Of a DNA stretch of 64,000 bases, positions 47,600 through 56,236 are shown piece after piece (the first letter of the stretch is position 1; every line of letters starts with the position of its first letter). The position numbers and the translations under genes are program-made. The stretch is from Ramlibacter algicola (GTDB lineage Bacteria > Pseudomonadota > Gammaproteobacteria > Burkholderiales > Burkholderiaceae_C), in NCBI RefSeq assembly GCF_016641735.1, contig NZ_JAEDAO010000001.1, forward strand, positions 2,108,001 to 2,172,000, written 5' to 3'. The notes under the pieces were generated by a model, which had not been told where the DNA came from, did no database searches, and saw only the letters and a list, made by a program, of their open reading frames with translations.

Positions 47600-49219
47600 A
47601 TGCGCCTTGCCCGCCCGACGCTGCACACCGAAACCCTCGTGCTCCTGGCCGCCGTGTACCTGCTGGCGGCCTGCAATGGCCCCTTCTGGAACGCCGCGCT
47701 GGGCAGCCGCGACTGGGCCTTGCCCGGCACCTGGGCGCTCGCCGCCGCGATGGCGGTGTCCTTCACGGCCGCCTACGTGGCCTTCTGCGGACTGGTGGCG
47801 GCGCGCTGGACCGTGCGGCCGTTGCTCGCGGTGCTGCTGGTGACGGGCGCCGCGCTGTCGTACTACATCGACCGCTACGGCGTCTTCTTCGACCGCGGCA
47901 TGCTGCGCAACGTGCTGGCCACGCAATGGTCGGAAGCGCGCGAACTGCTCGGGCCAGGCTTCATCCTGCACGTGCTGGTGTTCGGGATCGTTCCCGCCGC
48001 GCTGCTGTGGTGGCCACGGTTGCAACGGCGGCCCCTGCTGCGCGCGGTGGCGATCCGGGCTGCGTGGATCGTCGGCGGCATCGTGGTCGCGGTGGCGGCG
48101 ATGCTGCCCGTGTTCCAGGATTTCGCCTCGATGATGCGCAACGACCGCCAGATGCGTTTCCTGCTCACGCCGGGCAATGCGGTGGTCGCGCTGCTGCAGG
48201 AGGCGTGGAGCGGCTCCGGCCGGGCGCCGCCGGCCAGCGTGCCGGTCGGCACCGACGCGCGCCTGGCGCCGACCTGGCAACAGCGCCGTCCCACGCTGTT
48301 CGTGGTCGTGGTCGGCGAAACCGCGCGCGCGCAGAACTTCGGCCTCAACGGCTACGCACGCGACACGACGCCGGAGTTGGCGCGCCGCGGCGTCATCCCC
48401 TTCACCGACGTCACGGCCTGCGGGACGTCCACCGAGGTGTCCTTGCCGTGCATGTTCTCGGCCTACGGCCGCCGGCACTACGACGAGGACAAGATCGCGA
48501 CGCACGAATCGCTGCTGCACGTGTTGAAGCACGCGGGCGTGCCGGTGCTGTGGCGCGACAACCAGTCCGGTTGCAAGGGCGTCTGCCAGGGGCTGCCGGT
48601 CGAGCAGGTCGACCAGTTGCCGGGCGTGGCCTGCCCTGCGGGTGGCTGCCTGGACGAATCGCTGCTGCATGGCCTGCAGCAGCGCCTGGACTCGGCGCAG
48701 GGCAGCCTGGTGCTCGTGTTGCACCAGCTGGGCAGCCACGGGCCGTCGTACTTCCGCCGCTACCCGCCGGCGTCCAAGCGCTTCCAGCCCGCGTGCGAGC
48801 AGGACGAGCTGCGCCGCTGCTCGCAGGCCGAGATCGTCAACGCCTACGACAACACGATCCTCTACACCGACCACGTGCTAGGTCGCGTCATCGACTTCCT
48901 CGCGGCGCAGCAGCGGTTCGACACCGGGCTGCTGTACGTGTCGGACCATGGCGAATCGCTGGGCGAGTCCGGTCTCTACCTGCACGGCGTGCCGTACGCG
49001 ATCGCGCCGGACGTGCAGAAGAAGGTGCCCATGGTGGCGTGGTTGTCGCCGGCGCTCGCGACCTCGACGAAGCTGGACGTGCAGTGCCTCCGCGCACGCG
49101 CGGCGCTGCCGGCCAGCCACGACAACCTGTTCCATTCGGTGCTGGGGCTGATGGACGTGCAGACATCGGTCTACGAAGCGGGCATGGACCTGTTCCGGCC
49201 CTGCCGCGCGGCGCCCTAG
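47600..49219 (+). CDS. eptA: phosphoethanolamine transferase, EptA type
   Basis: 539 aa. Five N-terminal membrane helices are followed by a periplasmic alkaline-phosphatase-like domain. Zinc and nucleophile residues are in place: Glu240 in VVGETARAQN, catalytic Thr278 in ACGTSTEVSLPC, the Cys274-Cys284 disulfide pair, and SDHGESLGESGLYLHG near residue 450. Such enzymes move phosphoethanolamine from phosphatidylethanolamine to lipid A or other glycans, which lowers negative surface charge and can reduce polymyxin binding; the true acceptor here is not shown. The 161-base gap to efp holds no strong promoter. The gene sits between efp and earP, and its TAG stop shares CTAG with the stop of earP. 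Confidence 0.92.
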   Translation: MRLARPTLHTETLVLLAAVYLLAACNGPFWNAALGSRDWALPGTWALAAAMAVSFTAAYVAFCGLVAARWTVRPLLAVLLVTGAALSYYIDRYGVFFDRGMLRNVLATQWSEARELLGPGFILHVLVFGIVPAALLWWPRLQRRPLLRAVAIRAAWIVGGIVVAVAAMLPVFQDFASMMRNDRQMRFLLTPGNAVVALLQEAWSGSGRAPPASVPVGTDARLAPTWQQRRPTLFVVVVGETARAQNFGLNGYARDTTPELARRGVIPFTDVTACGTSTEVSLPCMFSAYGRRHYDEDKIATHESLLHVLKHAGVPVLWRDNQSGCKGVCQGLPVEQVDQLPGVACPAGGCLDESLLHGLQQRLDSAQGSLVLVLHQLGSHGPSYFRRYPPASKRFQPACEQDELRRCSQAEIVNAYDNTILYTDHVLGRVIDFLAAQQRFDTGLLYVSDHGESLGESGLYLHGVPYAIAPDVQKKVPMVAWLSPALATSTKLDVQCLRARAALPASHDNLFHSVLGLMDVQTSVYEAGMDLFRPCRAAP

Positions 49220-50253
49220 CGGCGCACGAACGCGAGCAGTTGCGTCGCGAGGTCGTCCTGCTGCGCCATGGCGTCACGTGCGGCGCCAACCGAGTGCCGC
49301 CACGCCGGCAGGTCCCACGCATCGGCGCCTGCGGCGCCGAAATTCCACGCTGCATGCAGCGCGCGCAACGAGGCCGGCGCTTCGATGCGGTCCAGGAAAG
49401 CGTCCAGCTTGGCCCGGTGCGCGTCGTCGTCCTGGGGGTAGATGTGCCAGGCGAATGGCTGGCCGGCCCACAACGCGCGCACGACCGAATCCTCGCCGCG
49501 CACGAAGTTGAAGTCGCACGCCCACAGCAGGTGGTCGTACTCGACTTGCGGCAGCAGCGGCAGCCACTCGATGTCGAGCCGTGACGTGACGGCGGCCGGC
49601 AGTGCGCGAATCGCGCGCTCGGCCCGGCCAGAAGTGACGAGCAGCCGCAGGGGCTCGCCCGACGCGAGCCGAGCCTCCAGCCAGGGCAGCAGCCCGGGCG
49701 GTTCGTAGCAGAACAGGCTGGCGAGGCTCTCGCCGTTCCAGCGGATGCCACGCGCGCGCAGCCACGCGCTGCGATCGAACTGCTCGCGCCGTGCGAGCAG
49801 GCCCGGCTCGCGCAGCAAGCCGCCCGTGCGGGTCGTGAAGCCAGGATAGAAGAAGCGCTTCTGCAGGCCGTGCGCAGGACCGGCGAGGACGGGGGAGGGC
49901 AGGGCATGGCAGCGCTCGACCCAGGCCTCCGCCGAGAGGTACTCGAGGTTGATCCAGTCCGGCTGCCGGCCACGCTCGCGTGCCGCTGTGGCAATGGCCG
50001 ACTGGACCGCGTCGTCGAGATCGCACCCGAAGGCCTCGACCACGACGTCGCCTGGCTCCACGCCCCGCGCCGCGTCCCAGTGGCCGACGTCGACGCCAGG
50101 GGCGCCTTGCGGCGCCATCCAGGCCAGCGCGCTCGCGTCGTCCACCCACAGGCGCACGTGCTCGCCGCGGGCCGCGAGGCCCGCGGCCAGCCGCCAGCAC
50201 ACGCCGATGTCGCCGTGGTTGTCGATGACCTTGCAGAAGATGTCCCAGCGCAT
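49216..50253 (-). CDS. earP: EF-P arginine rhamnosyltransferase EarP
   Basis: 345 aa, GT-B fold. It moves rhamnose from dTDP-rhamnose to Arg32 of EF-P. The N-terminal motif DNHGDIGVCWRLAAGLA carries the two Asp (residues 11 and 15) that match the catalytic DNFGD of characterised EarP. The nucleotide-sugar site is in FNFVRGEDSVVRALWAGQPFAWHIYPQ. The start MRWDIFCKVIDN at 50253 is preferred over the ATG at 50277, which overlaps the divergent uvrC start. It is separated from efp by the eptA-type gene on the other strand. Confidence 0.93.
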   Translation of the reverse strand: MRWDIFCKVIDNHGDIGVCWRLAAGLAARGEHVRLWVDDASALAWMAPQGAPGVDVGHWDAARGVEPGDVVVEAFGCDLDDAVQSAIATAARERGRQPDWINLEYLSAEAWVERCHALPSPVLAGPAHGLQKRFFYPGFTTRTGGLLREPGLLARREQFDRSAWLRARGIRWNGESLASLFCYEPPGLLPWLEARLASGEPLRLLVTSGRAERAIRALPAAVTSRLDIEWLPLLPQVEYDHLLWACDFNFVRGEDSVVRALWAGQPFAWHIYPQDDDAHRAKLDAFLDRIEAPASLRALHAAWNFGAAGADAWDLPAWRHSVGAARDAMAQQDDLATQLLAFVRR

Positions 50254-50275
50254 CGCGCCGGGATAATACGCAACC

Positions 50276-52405
50276 ATGCCGTCCGACCGTCCCGTGCATT
50301 CCGAGCAGCTGCTGGCCGAAGTGGCCGCGCTGCCGCAGCTGCCGGGCGTGTACCGCTACTACGACGCCGAAGGCACGGTGCTGTACGTCGGCAAGGCGCG
50401 CAACCTCAAGAAGCGCGTCTCGAGCTACTTCCAGAAGAACCACGGCGGCACGCGCATCGGCCACATGATCAGCCGCATCGCGCGAATGGAAACGACCGTG
50501 GTGCGCTCGGAAGCCGAGGCGCTGCTGCTCGAGAACAACCTGATCAAGGCGCTCGACCCGCGGTTCAACATCCTGTTCCGCGACGACAAGAGCTACCCCT
50601 ACCTGAAGATCCACGGCGCGCCGGACAAGGTCGGCTTCGACGACGGCGGCCACGGGGCGCACAGCGCGGCCGTGTTCCCGCGGGTGGCGTACTACCGCGG
50701 CTCGGTCGACCGCAAGCACCGCTACTTCGGGCCGTACCCGAGCGCGTGGGCGGTGAAGGAATCGATCCAGCTGCTGCAGAAGGTGTTCCGCCTGCGCACC
50801 TGCGAGGACACGGTGTTCGCCAACCGCACGCGGCCCTGCCTGCTGTACCAGATCAAGCGGTGCTCGGGTCCGTGCGTGAACCTCGTCACGCCCGAGGATT
50901 ACCAGCAGGACGTGCGCAACGCCGAGGCGTTCCTGCGCGGCGAGACGCAGGCCGTGCTGTCGCAGCTGGAGCAGCGGATGCTCGCGCACGCCGAGAGGCT
51001 CGAATTCGAGCAGGCCGCCGAGCTGCGCAACCAGATGGGCGCGCTGTCCAAGGTGCTGCACCAGCAGTCGGTGGACACCGGCTCGGACCGCGACGCCGAC
51101 GTCCTCGCCGTGCAGGTGCAGGGCGGCAAGGCGTGCGTCAACCTGGCGATGGTGCGCGGCGGGCGCCACCTGGGTGACCGGCCGTACTTTCCGTCGCATG
51201 TCGAGGACGCCGCCGCGCTGCAGCAGTTCGACGACGCCGAGGACGCGGTGCCCGCGCAGCCCGTCGAGGTGCAGGTGCTGGAGGCGTTCATCGCCCAGCA
51301 CTACATCGGCGTGCCGGTGCCGCCGTCCCTGATCACCAGCGTGCCGGTGTCGCGCGAGCTCGTCGAGGCGCTGTCCGAGCAGACCGGCGTCAAGGTCACC
51401 GCCGTGCACGCGCCGCGCGAGCAGCGCCGGCTGTGGCTGGAGATGGCGCAGAAGAACGCGTCCATCCAGCTCGCGCGCCTGCTGGCCGAGGAGGGTTCGC
51501 AGCAGGCCCGCACGCGCGCGCTGGTCGATGCGCTCGACCTCGCGCCGGACGACCTGGACCAGTTCCGCGTCGAGTGCTTCGACATCTCGCACACCGCCGG
51601 CGAGGCGACGCAGGCCTCGTGCGTCGTGTACCACCACCACCGGATGCAGAACGGCGAGTACCGCCGCTACAACATCGAGGGCATCACGCCCGGCGACGAC
51701 TACGCGGCGATGCGGCAGGTGTTGATGCGCCGCTATGCGCGGCTGGCGGAAGCGGGCCGCGATTCGCCGGATGCGTCGCCGCCGGCGGCGCAGGAACCCG
51801 CCGGACAGGACGTCGCGACCGAGCAGGAACAGGCCGCCGAACAGGAAGTGGCCGTCGAAGCCGCGGCGCAGGACACGACGGCGACCGCTGCAGCCGTGGC
51901 AGCAGCGCAGGAATCCGGGGCGCCGAAGAAGAAGTCGTCGCGGGGCGGCGCCACGCGCCTGCCCGACCTGGTGCTGGTCGATGGCGGGCGTGGCCAGGTG
52001 AGCATGGCGCGCGAGGTGTTCGCCGAACTGGGCCTGGACCTGTCGGTGATCGTCGGCGTCGAGAAGGGCGAGGGACGCCGCGTCGGCCTGGAGGAACTGG
52101 TGTTTGCCGACGGCCGCGCCAAGGTCTACCTGGGCAAGGACTCGGCGGCGCTGATGCTGGTCGCCCAGATCCGCGACGAGGCGCACCGCTTCGCCATCAC
52201 CGGCATGCGGGCGCGGCGCGCGAAGGTGCGCGTGGGCGGCAGCAAGCTGGAGGACATTCCCGGCGTGGGCGCGAAGAAGCGCGCGCGCCTGTTGCAACGC
52301 TTCGGCGGCCTGCGCGGCGTCGCGTCGGCCGGCGTCGACGACATCGCGGCGGTCGAAGGCATCGGCCGCGACCTCGCGGAGGAGATCTACCGTGCGCTTC
52401 ACTAG
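50276..52405 (+). CDS. uvrC: UvrABC excinuclease subunit C, with two insertions
   Basis: 709 aa, against 610 in E. coli. It makes both incisions in nucleotide excision repair. The N-terminal GIY-YIG nuclease ([20 protein letters not shown]) is followed by the Cys-rich segment, the UVR helix ([13 protein letters not shown]), the RNase-H-like nuclease with Asp436 (FDISHT), Asp569 (LVDGGRGQ) and His637 (DEAHRF), and C-terminal helix-hairpin-helix repeats. The extra length is mainly a low-complexity Ala/Glu/Gln insert at about residues 492-560, inside the C-terminal nuclease, plus about 18 residues near 115-133. Divergent from earP, with GATAAT at 50262-50267 just ahead of the start. Confidence 0.96.
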   Translation: MPSDRPVHSEQLLAEVAALPQLPGVYRYYDAEGTVLYVGKARNLKKRVSSYFQKNHGGTRIGHMISRIARMETTVVRSEAEALLLENNLIKALDPRFNILFRDDKSYPYLKIHGAPDKVGFDDGGHGAHSAAVFPRVAYYRGSVDRKHRYFGPYPSAWAVKESIQLLQKVFRLRTCEDTVFANRTRPCLLYQIKRCSGPCVNLVTPEDYQQDVRNAEAFLRGETQAVLSQLEQRMLAHAERLEFEQAAELRNQMGALSKVLHQQSVDTGSDRDADVLAVQVQGGKACVNLAMVRGGRHLGDRPYFPSHVEDAAALQQFDDAEDAVPAQPVEVQVLEAFIAQHYIGVPVPPSLITSVPVSRELVEALSEQTGVKVTAVHAPREQRRLWLEMAQKNASIQLARLLAEEGSQQARTRALVDALDLAPDDLDQFRVECFDISHTAGEATQASCVVYHHHRMQNGEYRRYNIEGITPGDDYAAMRQVLMRRYARLAEAGRDSPDASPPAAQEPAGQDVATEQEQAAEQEVAVEAAAQDTTATAAAVAAAQESGAPKKKSSRGGATRLPDLVLVDGGRGQVSMAREVFAELGLDLSVIVGVEKGEGRRVGLEELVFADGRAKVYLGKDSAALMLVAQIRDEAHRFAITGMRARRAKVRVGGSKLEDIPGVGAKKRARLLQRFGGLRGVASAGVDDIAAVEGIGRDLAEEIYRALH

Positions 52406-52847
52406 GCTGCTGGCTTCCGCCTGGGCCACCCTGCTTGCCGCCTGCGGCACGCCGCCGTCGGCCCCCGTGCAGCCGGCGAACGTCGCCGGCACCACGGCGC
52501 GCCCGACCGGCGTGGCGCGGACCTGGGACGAGTACAAGCTGCGCGCCGCGCGCCGCATCCACGCGGCCAACGCGGCCGAGACGTTCAGCGGGCCGCTGCC
52601 GGATCCGCTGCAGTCGATCCCGGTGCTGCAGGTCAAGTTGAACCGCGACGGCAGCATCAAGGACATCGTTACGCTGCGGGTGCCGCGGCAGTCGCCCGAG
52701 ACGCTGGAGCTGGCGCGGCGCGCGATCCGCCGCGCCGCACCGTTCGAGCCGGTCGCGCACCTGCCGCAGCCGTGGCAGTTCAACGAGACCTTCCTCTACA
52801 ACGAGCAGCTGAAGTTCCAGCTGCGCACGCTGGCCGAGGCGCCGTAA
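52392..52847 (+). CDS. small lipoprotein with TonB-C-like domain
   Basis: 151 aa from the GTG at 52392, inside the last codons of uvrC (14-base overlap), with GAGGAG about 8 bases ahead. The signal has lipobox LLAAC (Cys at residue 17). After a Pro/Ala-rich linker, the C-terminal half ([40 protein letters not shown]) resembles the TonB C-terminal/energy-transducer fold. No membrane anchor other than the lipid is seen, so it is unlikely to be a functional TonB. Role unknown. Confidence 0.75.
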   Translation: MRFTRLLASAWATLLAACGTPPSAPVQPANVAGTTARPTGVARTWDEYKLRAARRIHAANAAETFSGPLPDPLQSIPVLQVKLNRDGSIKDIVTLRVPRQSPETLELARRAIRRAAPFEPVAHLPQPWQFNETFLYNEQLKFQLRTLAEAP

Positions 52848-52882
52848 GCCCTGCGGCAACTCGGCCATGTGAGAATGGCCGC

Positions 52883-53449
52883 ATGTTCTTCACGATCCCG
52901 ACGATCCTCACCTGGACCCGCATCGTCGCGATCCCGCTGATCGTCGGCGTGTTCTACCTGGGGCTGCCGCTGCCGGTGCAGAACCTGGTGGCCACCGTGA
53001 TGTTCGTCGCGTTCGCGTTGACCGACTGGCTGGACGGCTTCCTGGCACGCAAGCTCAACCAGACCTCGTCCTTCGGCGCCTTCCTCGACCCGGTCGCGGA
53101 CAAGTTCCTCGTCTGCGCCTCGCTGCTGGTGCTGGTGCACCTGGGCAGGGCCCACGTGTTCGTGGCGCTGATCATCATCGGCCGCGAAATCGCGATCTCC
53201 GCCCTGCGCGAGTGGATGGCGCAGATCGGCGCCTCGCGCAGCGTCGCCGTGCACATGCTGGGCAAGGTGAAGACGACCGTGCAGATGGTCGCCATTCCCT
53301 TCCTGCTGTTCGATGGCGTGCTGTTCGGCGCCATCGACACGCGCCTGTGGGGGCAGTGGCTGATCTGGGCCGCGGCCATCCTCACCGTCTGGTCGATGGT
53401 CTATTACCTGCGCAAGGCGCTGCCGGAAATCCGGAAGCGCGTGCGGTGA
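52883..53449 (+). CDS. pgsA: CDP-diacylglycerol--glycerol-3-phosphate 3-phosphatidyltransferase
   Basis: 188 aa integral membrane enzyme. It makes phosphatidylglycerol phosphate from CDP-diacylglycerol and glycerol 3-phosphate, the first step toward phosphatidylglycerol and cardiolipin. The full CDP-alcohol phosphotransferase motif is present, with Asp48, Asp51-Gly52, Ala55-Arg56, Gly65, Asp69 and Asp73. Start ATG 52883 (MFFTIPTILTWTRIV). In many proteobacteria pgsA follows uvrC, as here, with the small lipoprotein between. The next gene starts within its stop (GTGA). Confidence 0.95.
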   Translation: MFFTIPTILTWTRIVAIPLIVGVFYLGLPLPVQNLVATVMFVAFALTDWLDGFLARKLNQTSSFGAFLDPVADKFLVCASLLVLVHLGRAHVFVALIIIGREIAISALREWMAQIGASRSVAVHMLGKVKTTVQMVAIPFLLFDGVLFGAIDTRLWGQWLIWAAAILTVWSMVYYLRKALPEIRKRVR

Positions 53450-54357
53450 GCGCAGCCCCCATGCAGGACCGCGAGGACGCGCTGGTGCGCGCCATGCCCG
53501 CCGTGTTCGTGCTGATCTGGAGCACCGGCTTCATCGTGGCGCGCTACGGCATGCCGCATTCGCCGCCGATGAAGTTCCTCGCGGTGCGCTACCTCCTGTC
53601 CGTGCTCTGCTTCCTCGCGTGGGCGGCGCTGGCGCGAGCAGCCTGGCCACGCAGCCGCGCCCAGGTCGGCCATCTCGCCGTCACGGGCGTGTTGATGCAT
53701 GCGGGTTACCTGGGCGGTGTCTGGGCCGCGGTGAAGGACGGCATGGGTGCGGGGCTCGCGGCGCTGCTCGTGAGCCTGCAGCCGGTGCTGACCGCCATCT
53801 GGATTTCATTGCGAGGCCACGCAGTGTCCTCGCGCCAGTGGGGTGGCCTCGCTCTCGGCTTGGCGGGGCTGCTGCTGGTGGTCTGGCAGAAGCTCGGGTT
53901 CGGCGAGGTGCATCCGCAGAACCTGTCGCTTGCTCTCGTCGCGCTGCTGGCCATCACGGCCGGCACGCTGTACCAGAAGCGCTTCGTCCAGCCGTGCGAC
54001 GTGCGCACGGCCAACCTCGTGCAACTTGCAGCGGCGTTCGCCGTGACGGCGCCGCTCGCGCTGCTGGAGACCGAAGGCATGCAGTGGACCGGCCCGCAGG
54101 GCTGGAACCACGAGTTGCTGGGGGCGATGGGCTGGTCGGTGCTCGGACTGACGCTGGGCGGCAGTTCGCTGCTGTACATGCTGATCCAGCGCGGGGCGGC
54201 GACCACCGTCACCAGCCTGATGTACCTCGTGCCGCCGACCACCGCGGTGATGGCCTGGGCGCTGTTCGGCGAGGCGATCACGCCGCTGATCGTGGCCGGC
54301 GTCGCGCTCACCGCCGTGGGCGTGGGCCTGGTGGTGCGGGCGTCGCCCCGGCCCTGA
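53446..54357 (+). CDS. EamA/DMT-family transporter
   Basis: 303 aa with ten predicted membrane helices in two EamA repeats (first AVFVLIWSTGFIVARYGMP, second LVALLAITAGTLYQKRFVQP to the end). It is a likely exporter of metabolites or amino acids; substrate unknown. I chose GTG 53446, which overlaps the pgsA stop (GTGA) and has GGAAG about 9 bases ahead. ATG 53461 in the same frame is the alternative. The last 50 bases overlap the convergent LysR gene. Confidence 0.87.
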   Translation: MSAAPMQDREDALVRAMPAVFVLIWSTGFIVARYGMPHSPPMKFLAVRYLLSVLCFLAWAALARAAWPRSRAQVGHLAVTGVLMHAGYLGGVWAAVKDGMGAGLAALLVSLQPVLTAIWISLRGHAVSSRQWGGLALGLAGLLLVVWQKLGFGEVHPQNLSLALVALLAITAGTLYQKRFVQPCDVRTANLVQLAAAFAVTAPLALLETEGMQWTGPQGWNHELLGAMGWSVLGLTLGGSSLLYMLIQRGAATTVTSLMYLVPPTTAVMAWALFGEAITPLIVAGVALTAVGVGLVVRASPRP

Positions 54358-55276
54358 GCCGCCAGGGCTCGGCGCGGAAGCGTTCGGCGAGGAAATCCAC
54401 CAGCAGGCGGATGCGCCGCGGCGTCGTCGGGCTGTGCGGCGCCAGCCAGTGCACGTCCGCATCCACCATCGCGTAGCCGGGCAGCACCCGCACCAGGTCG
54501 CCGCGCGCGAGGTCGCCGGCGATGTCCCACAGGCTGCGCAGCATGACACCGCGGCCGCCCAGGCACCAATCGCGCACCAGCTCGCCCGAGTTGCTGGAGA
54601 GCCGCCCGCCGACCCGCACGCGCACTTCGCTGCGATCGCGTTCGCGCTGCAGCCGCCAGACGTCGAACTGCTCGTTCTCGCGCGCGACCAGGCACTCGTG
54701 CGCCGCCAGGTCCTGCGGGGACGACGGGACGCCGCGGGCGCGCAGGTACTCGGGCGCGGCGGCGAGCACCCGCTGGTTGCGCGCGAGGCGGCGCGACGTC
54801 CACTCGGTCGCCCGCTGCCCCCGGACCGACCACAGCCACACCGCGCCGTCGTACCCCTCCACGGCGAGGTCGGGCAACTGCTCGGTGAGCTGCAGTTGCA
54901 GCTCGAGGTGTGGATGTTTCTGCTGGAAGTCCGCGAGGGCGGGCCCGAGCCACATGCGCCCGAAACCGAACGTGGCCGCCAGGCGGATGCCGCCGACCGG
55001 CTCGCGGTGGCGTTCCTGCAGTTCGGCTTCCACCGCTTCGAAGCCGCCCAGCAGGCCGGCCGCGCGGTCGCACAGCGCTTCGCCGTCGGCCGTGGGCACG
55101 ACGCGCCGCGTGGTGCGCTGGAACAGCTTCAGGCCCAGCCGTGCTTCCAGCGCCGCGAGGCGCCTGGTGATCACCGACGGCACCACGCCGGCCGCGGCTG
55201 CCGCGCCCGCGAGGCTGCCATGCTGGCGGATCGCCAGCAGCAGTTCGAGATCGGGACGGTCGAGCCGGGCTTGCAT
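54308..55276 (-). CDS. LysR-family transcriptional regulator
   Basis: 322 aa. The N-terminal winged helix-turn-helix reads LELLLAIRQHGSLAGAAAAAGVVPSVITRR. The effector-binding domain follows from about residue 90 (GGIRLAATFGFGRMWLGPAL). The Ala-rich recognition helix and the C-terminal tail (RPRR) are typical of the Burkholderiales branch often annotated as LysR activators of small catabolic operons. It is divergent from the dehalogenase-like gene; the 75-base gap 55277-55351 is where its operator should lie. An in-frame TTG at 55285 could extend it by three residues. Confidence 0.9.
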   Translation of the reverse strand: MQARLDRPDLELLLAIRQHGSLAGAAAAAGVVPSVITRRLAALEARLGLKLFQRTTRRVVPTADGEALCDRAAGLLGGFEAVEAELQERHREPVGGIRLAATFGFGRMWLGPALADFQQKHPHLELQLQLTEQLPDLAVEGYDGAVWLWSVRGQRATEWTSRRLARNQRVLAAAPEYLRARGVPSSPQDLAAHECLVARENEQFDVWRLQRERDRSEVRVRVGGRLSSNSGELVRDWCLGGRGVMLRSLWDIAGDLARGDLVRVLPGYAMVDADVHWLAPHSPTTPRRIRLLVDFLAERFRAEPWRLRAGATPAPPGPRPRR

Positions 55277-55351
55277 TGCTGCCAATCAGGAAAGAATCGC
55301 TTGCCGGATTATTGCTTGGTGCTGCCCTGCGCGGCTGCCACAATCGTCCGC

Positions 55352-56236
55352 ATGCTCGATGGCTTCCGGACCCTGCAGATCGAACGCGACACGGTGCCGC
55401 TGCGCGTGCGTGTCGCGGGGGAAGGCACGGCGCTCCTGTTGCTGCACGGCCATCCGCAGACACATGCCATGTGGCACTGCGTGGCACCGCAACTGGCGGA
55501 GCGCTTCACGGTGGTCGCCATGGACCTGCGCGGCTATGGCGATTCGGGCCGCCCCCCGGCGGGCGAGGGCAGCGCCGCCTATGCGAAGCGCGAGATGGCG
55601 CTCGATGCGCTGCACGTCATGCGCACGCTCGGGCACGACCGCTTCCAGGTGCTCGCGCATGACCGCGGCGCGCGCGTCGCGCACCGCCTTGCGCTGGACC
55701 ATGCCGCCGCCGTCGAGCGCCTGCTGCTGCTGGACATCGCGCCCACGCTGGCCATGTACCGCGGCACCGGCGAAGCGTTCGCCCGCGCGTACTGGCACTG
55801 GTTCTTCCTCATCCAGCCCCCGCCGCTGCCGGAGGCGCTGATCGCGGCCGACGGCGCGCGCTACGTGCGCTCGGTCATGGGCGCGCGGCACGCGGGCCTC
55901 GCAGCGTTCGACCCGCGCGCGCTCGCGGAGTACGAGCGCTGCGCGGACATCCCAAGCACCGCGGACTCCATCTGCGCCGACTACCGCGCCAGCGCCGGCA
56001 TCGATCTCGTGCACGACCAGGCGGACGTGGACGCGGGCCGCCGCGTCGTGCAGCCGCTGCGCGTGCTCTGGGGCGAGCACGGCGCGGTGGGACGTTGTTT
56101 CGACGTGCCCGCACTCTGGCGCGAGGCCGCCACCGATTTCACCGGCCGCAGCCTGCCCTGCGGCCACTACATCGCCGAGGAAGCGCCCGAACTGCTCCTC
56201 GACGAAGCCTTCCGGTTCTTCAGGAGCACCCCATGA
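55352..56236 (+). CDS. alpha/beta hydrolase with fluoroacetate/haloacetate dehalogenase active site
   Basis: 294 aa. The catalytic set of fluoroacetate dehalogenases is present at matching spacing: nucleophile Asp104 and the carboxylate-binding Arg105/Arg108 (AHDRGARVAH), acid Asp128 (LLLDIAPT), the halide pocket His149-Trp150 (YWHWFF) and Tyr211 (ADYRAS), and His272 (CGHYIAEE). The oxyanion HGHPQTH is at the front. Soluble epoxide hydrolases share the fold but usually lack the His-Trp-Tyr pocket. It would release halide from haloacetates by hydrolysis (inference from residues). Coupled by a 4-base overlap to the tartrate-dehydrogenase-like gene and divergent from the LysR gene. Confidence 0.85.
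   Translation: MLDGFRTLQIERDTVPLRVRVAGEGTALLLLHGHPQTHAMWHCVAPQLAERFTVVAMDLRGYGDSGRPPAGEGSAAYAKREMALDALHVMRTLGHDRFQVLAHDRGARVAHRLALDHAAAVERLLLLDIAPTLAMYRGTGEAFARAYWHWFFLIQPPPLPEALIAADGARYVRSVMGARHAGLAAFDPRALAEYERCADIPSTADSICADYRASAGIDLVHDQADVDAGRRVVQPLRVLWGEHGAVGRCFDVPALWREAATDFTGRSLPCGHYIAEEAPELLLDEAFRFFRSTP

Noticed and set aside
49274..52783. A 1169-codon minus-strand frame antisense to uvrC and overlapping earP
   Set aside because: earP is read in a different frame with its catalytic motif; the long frame has no domain.
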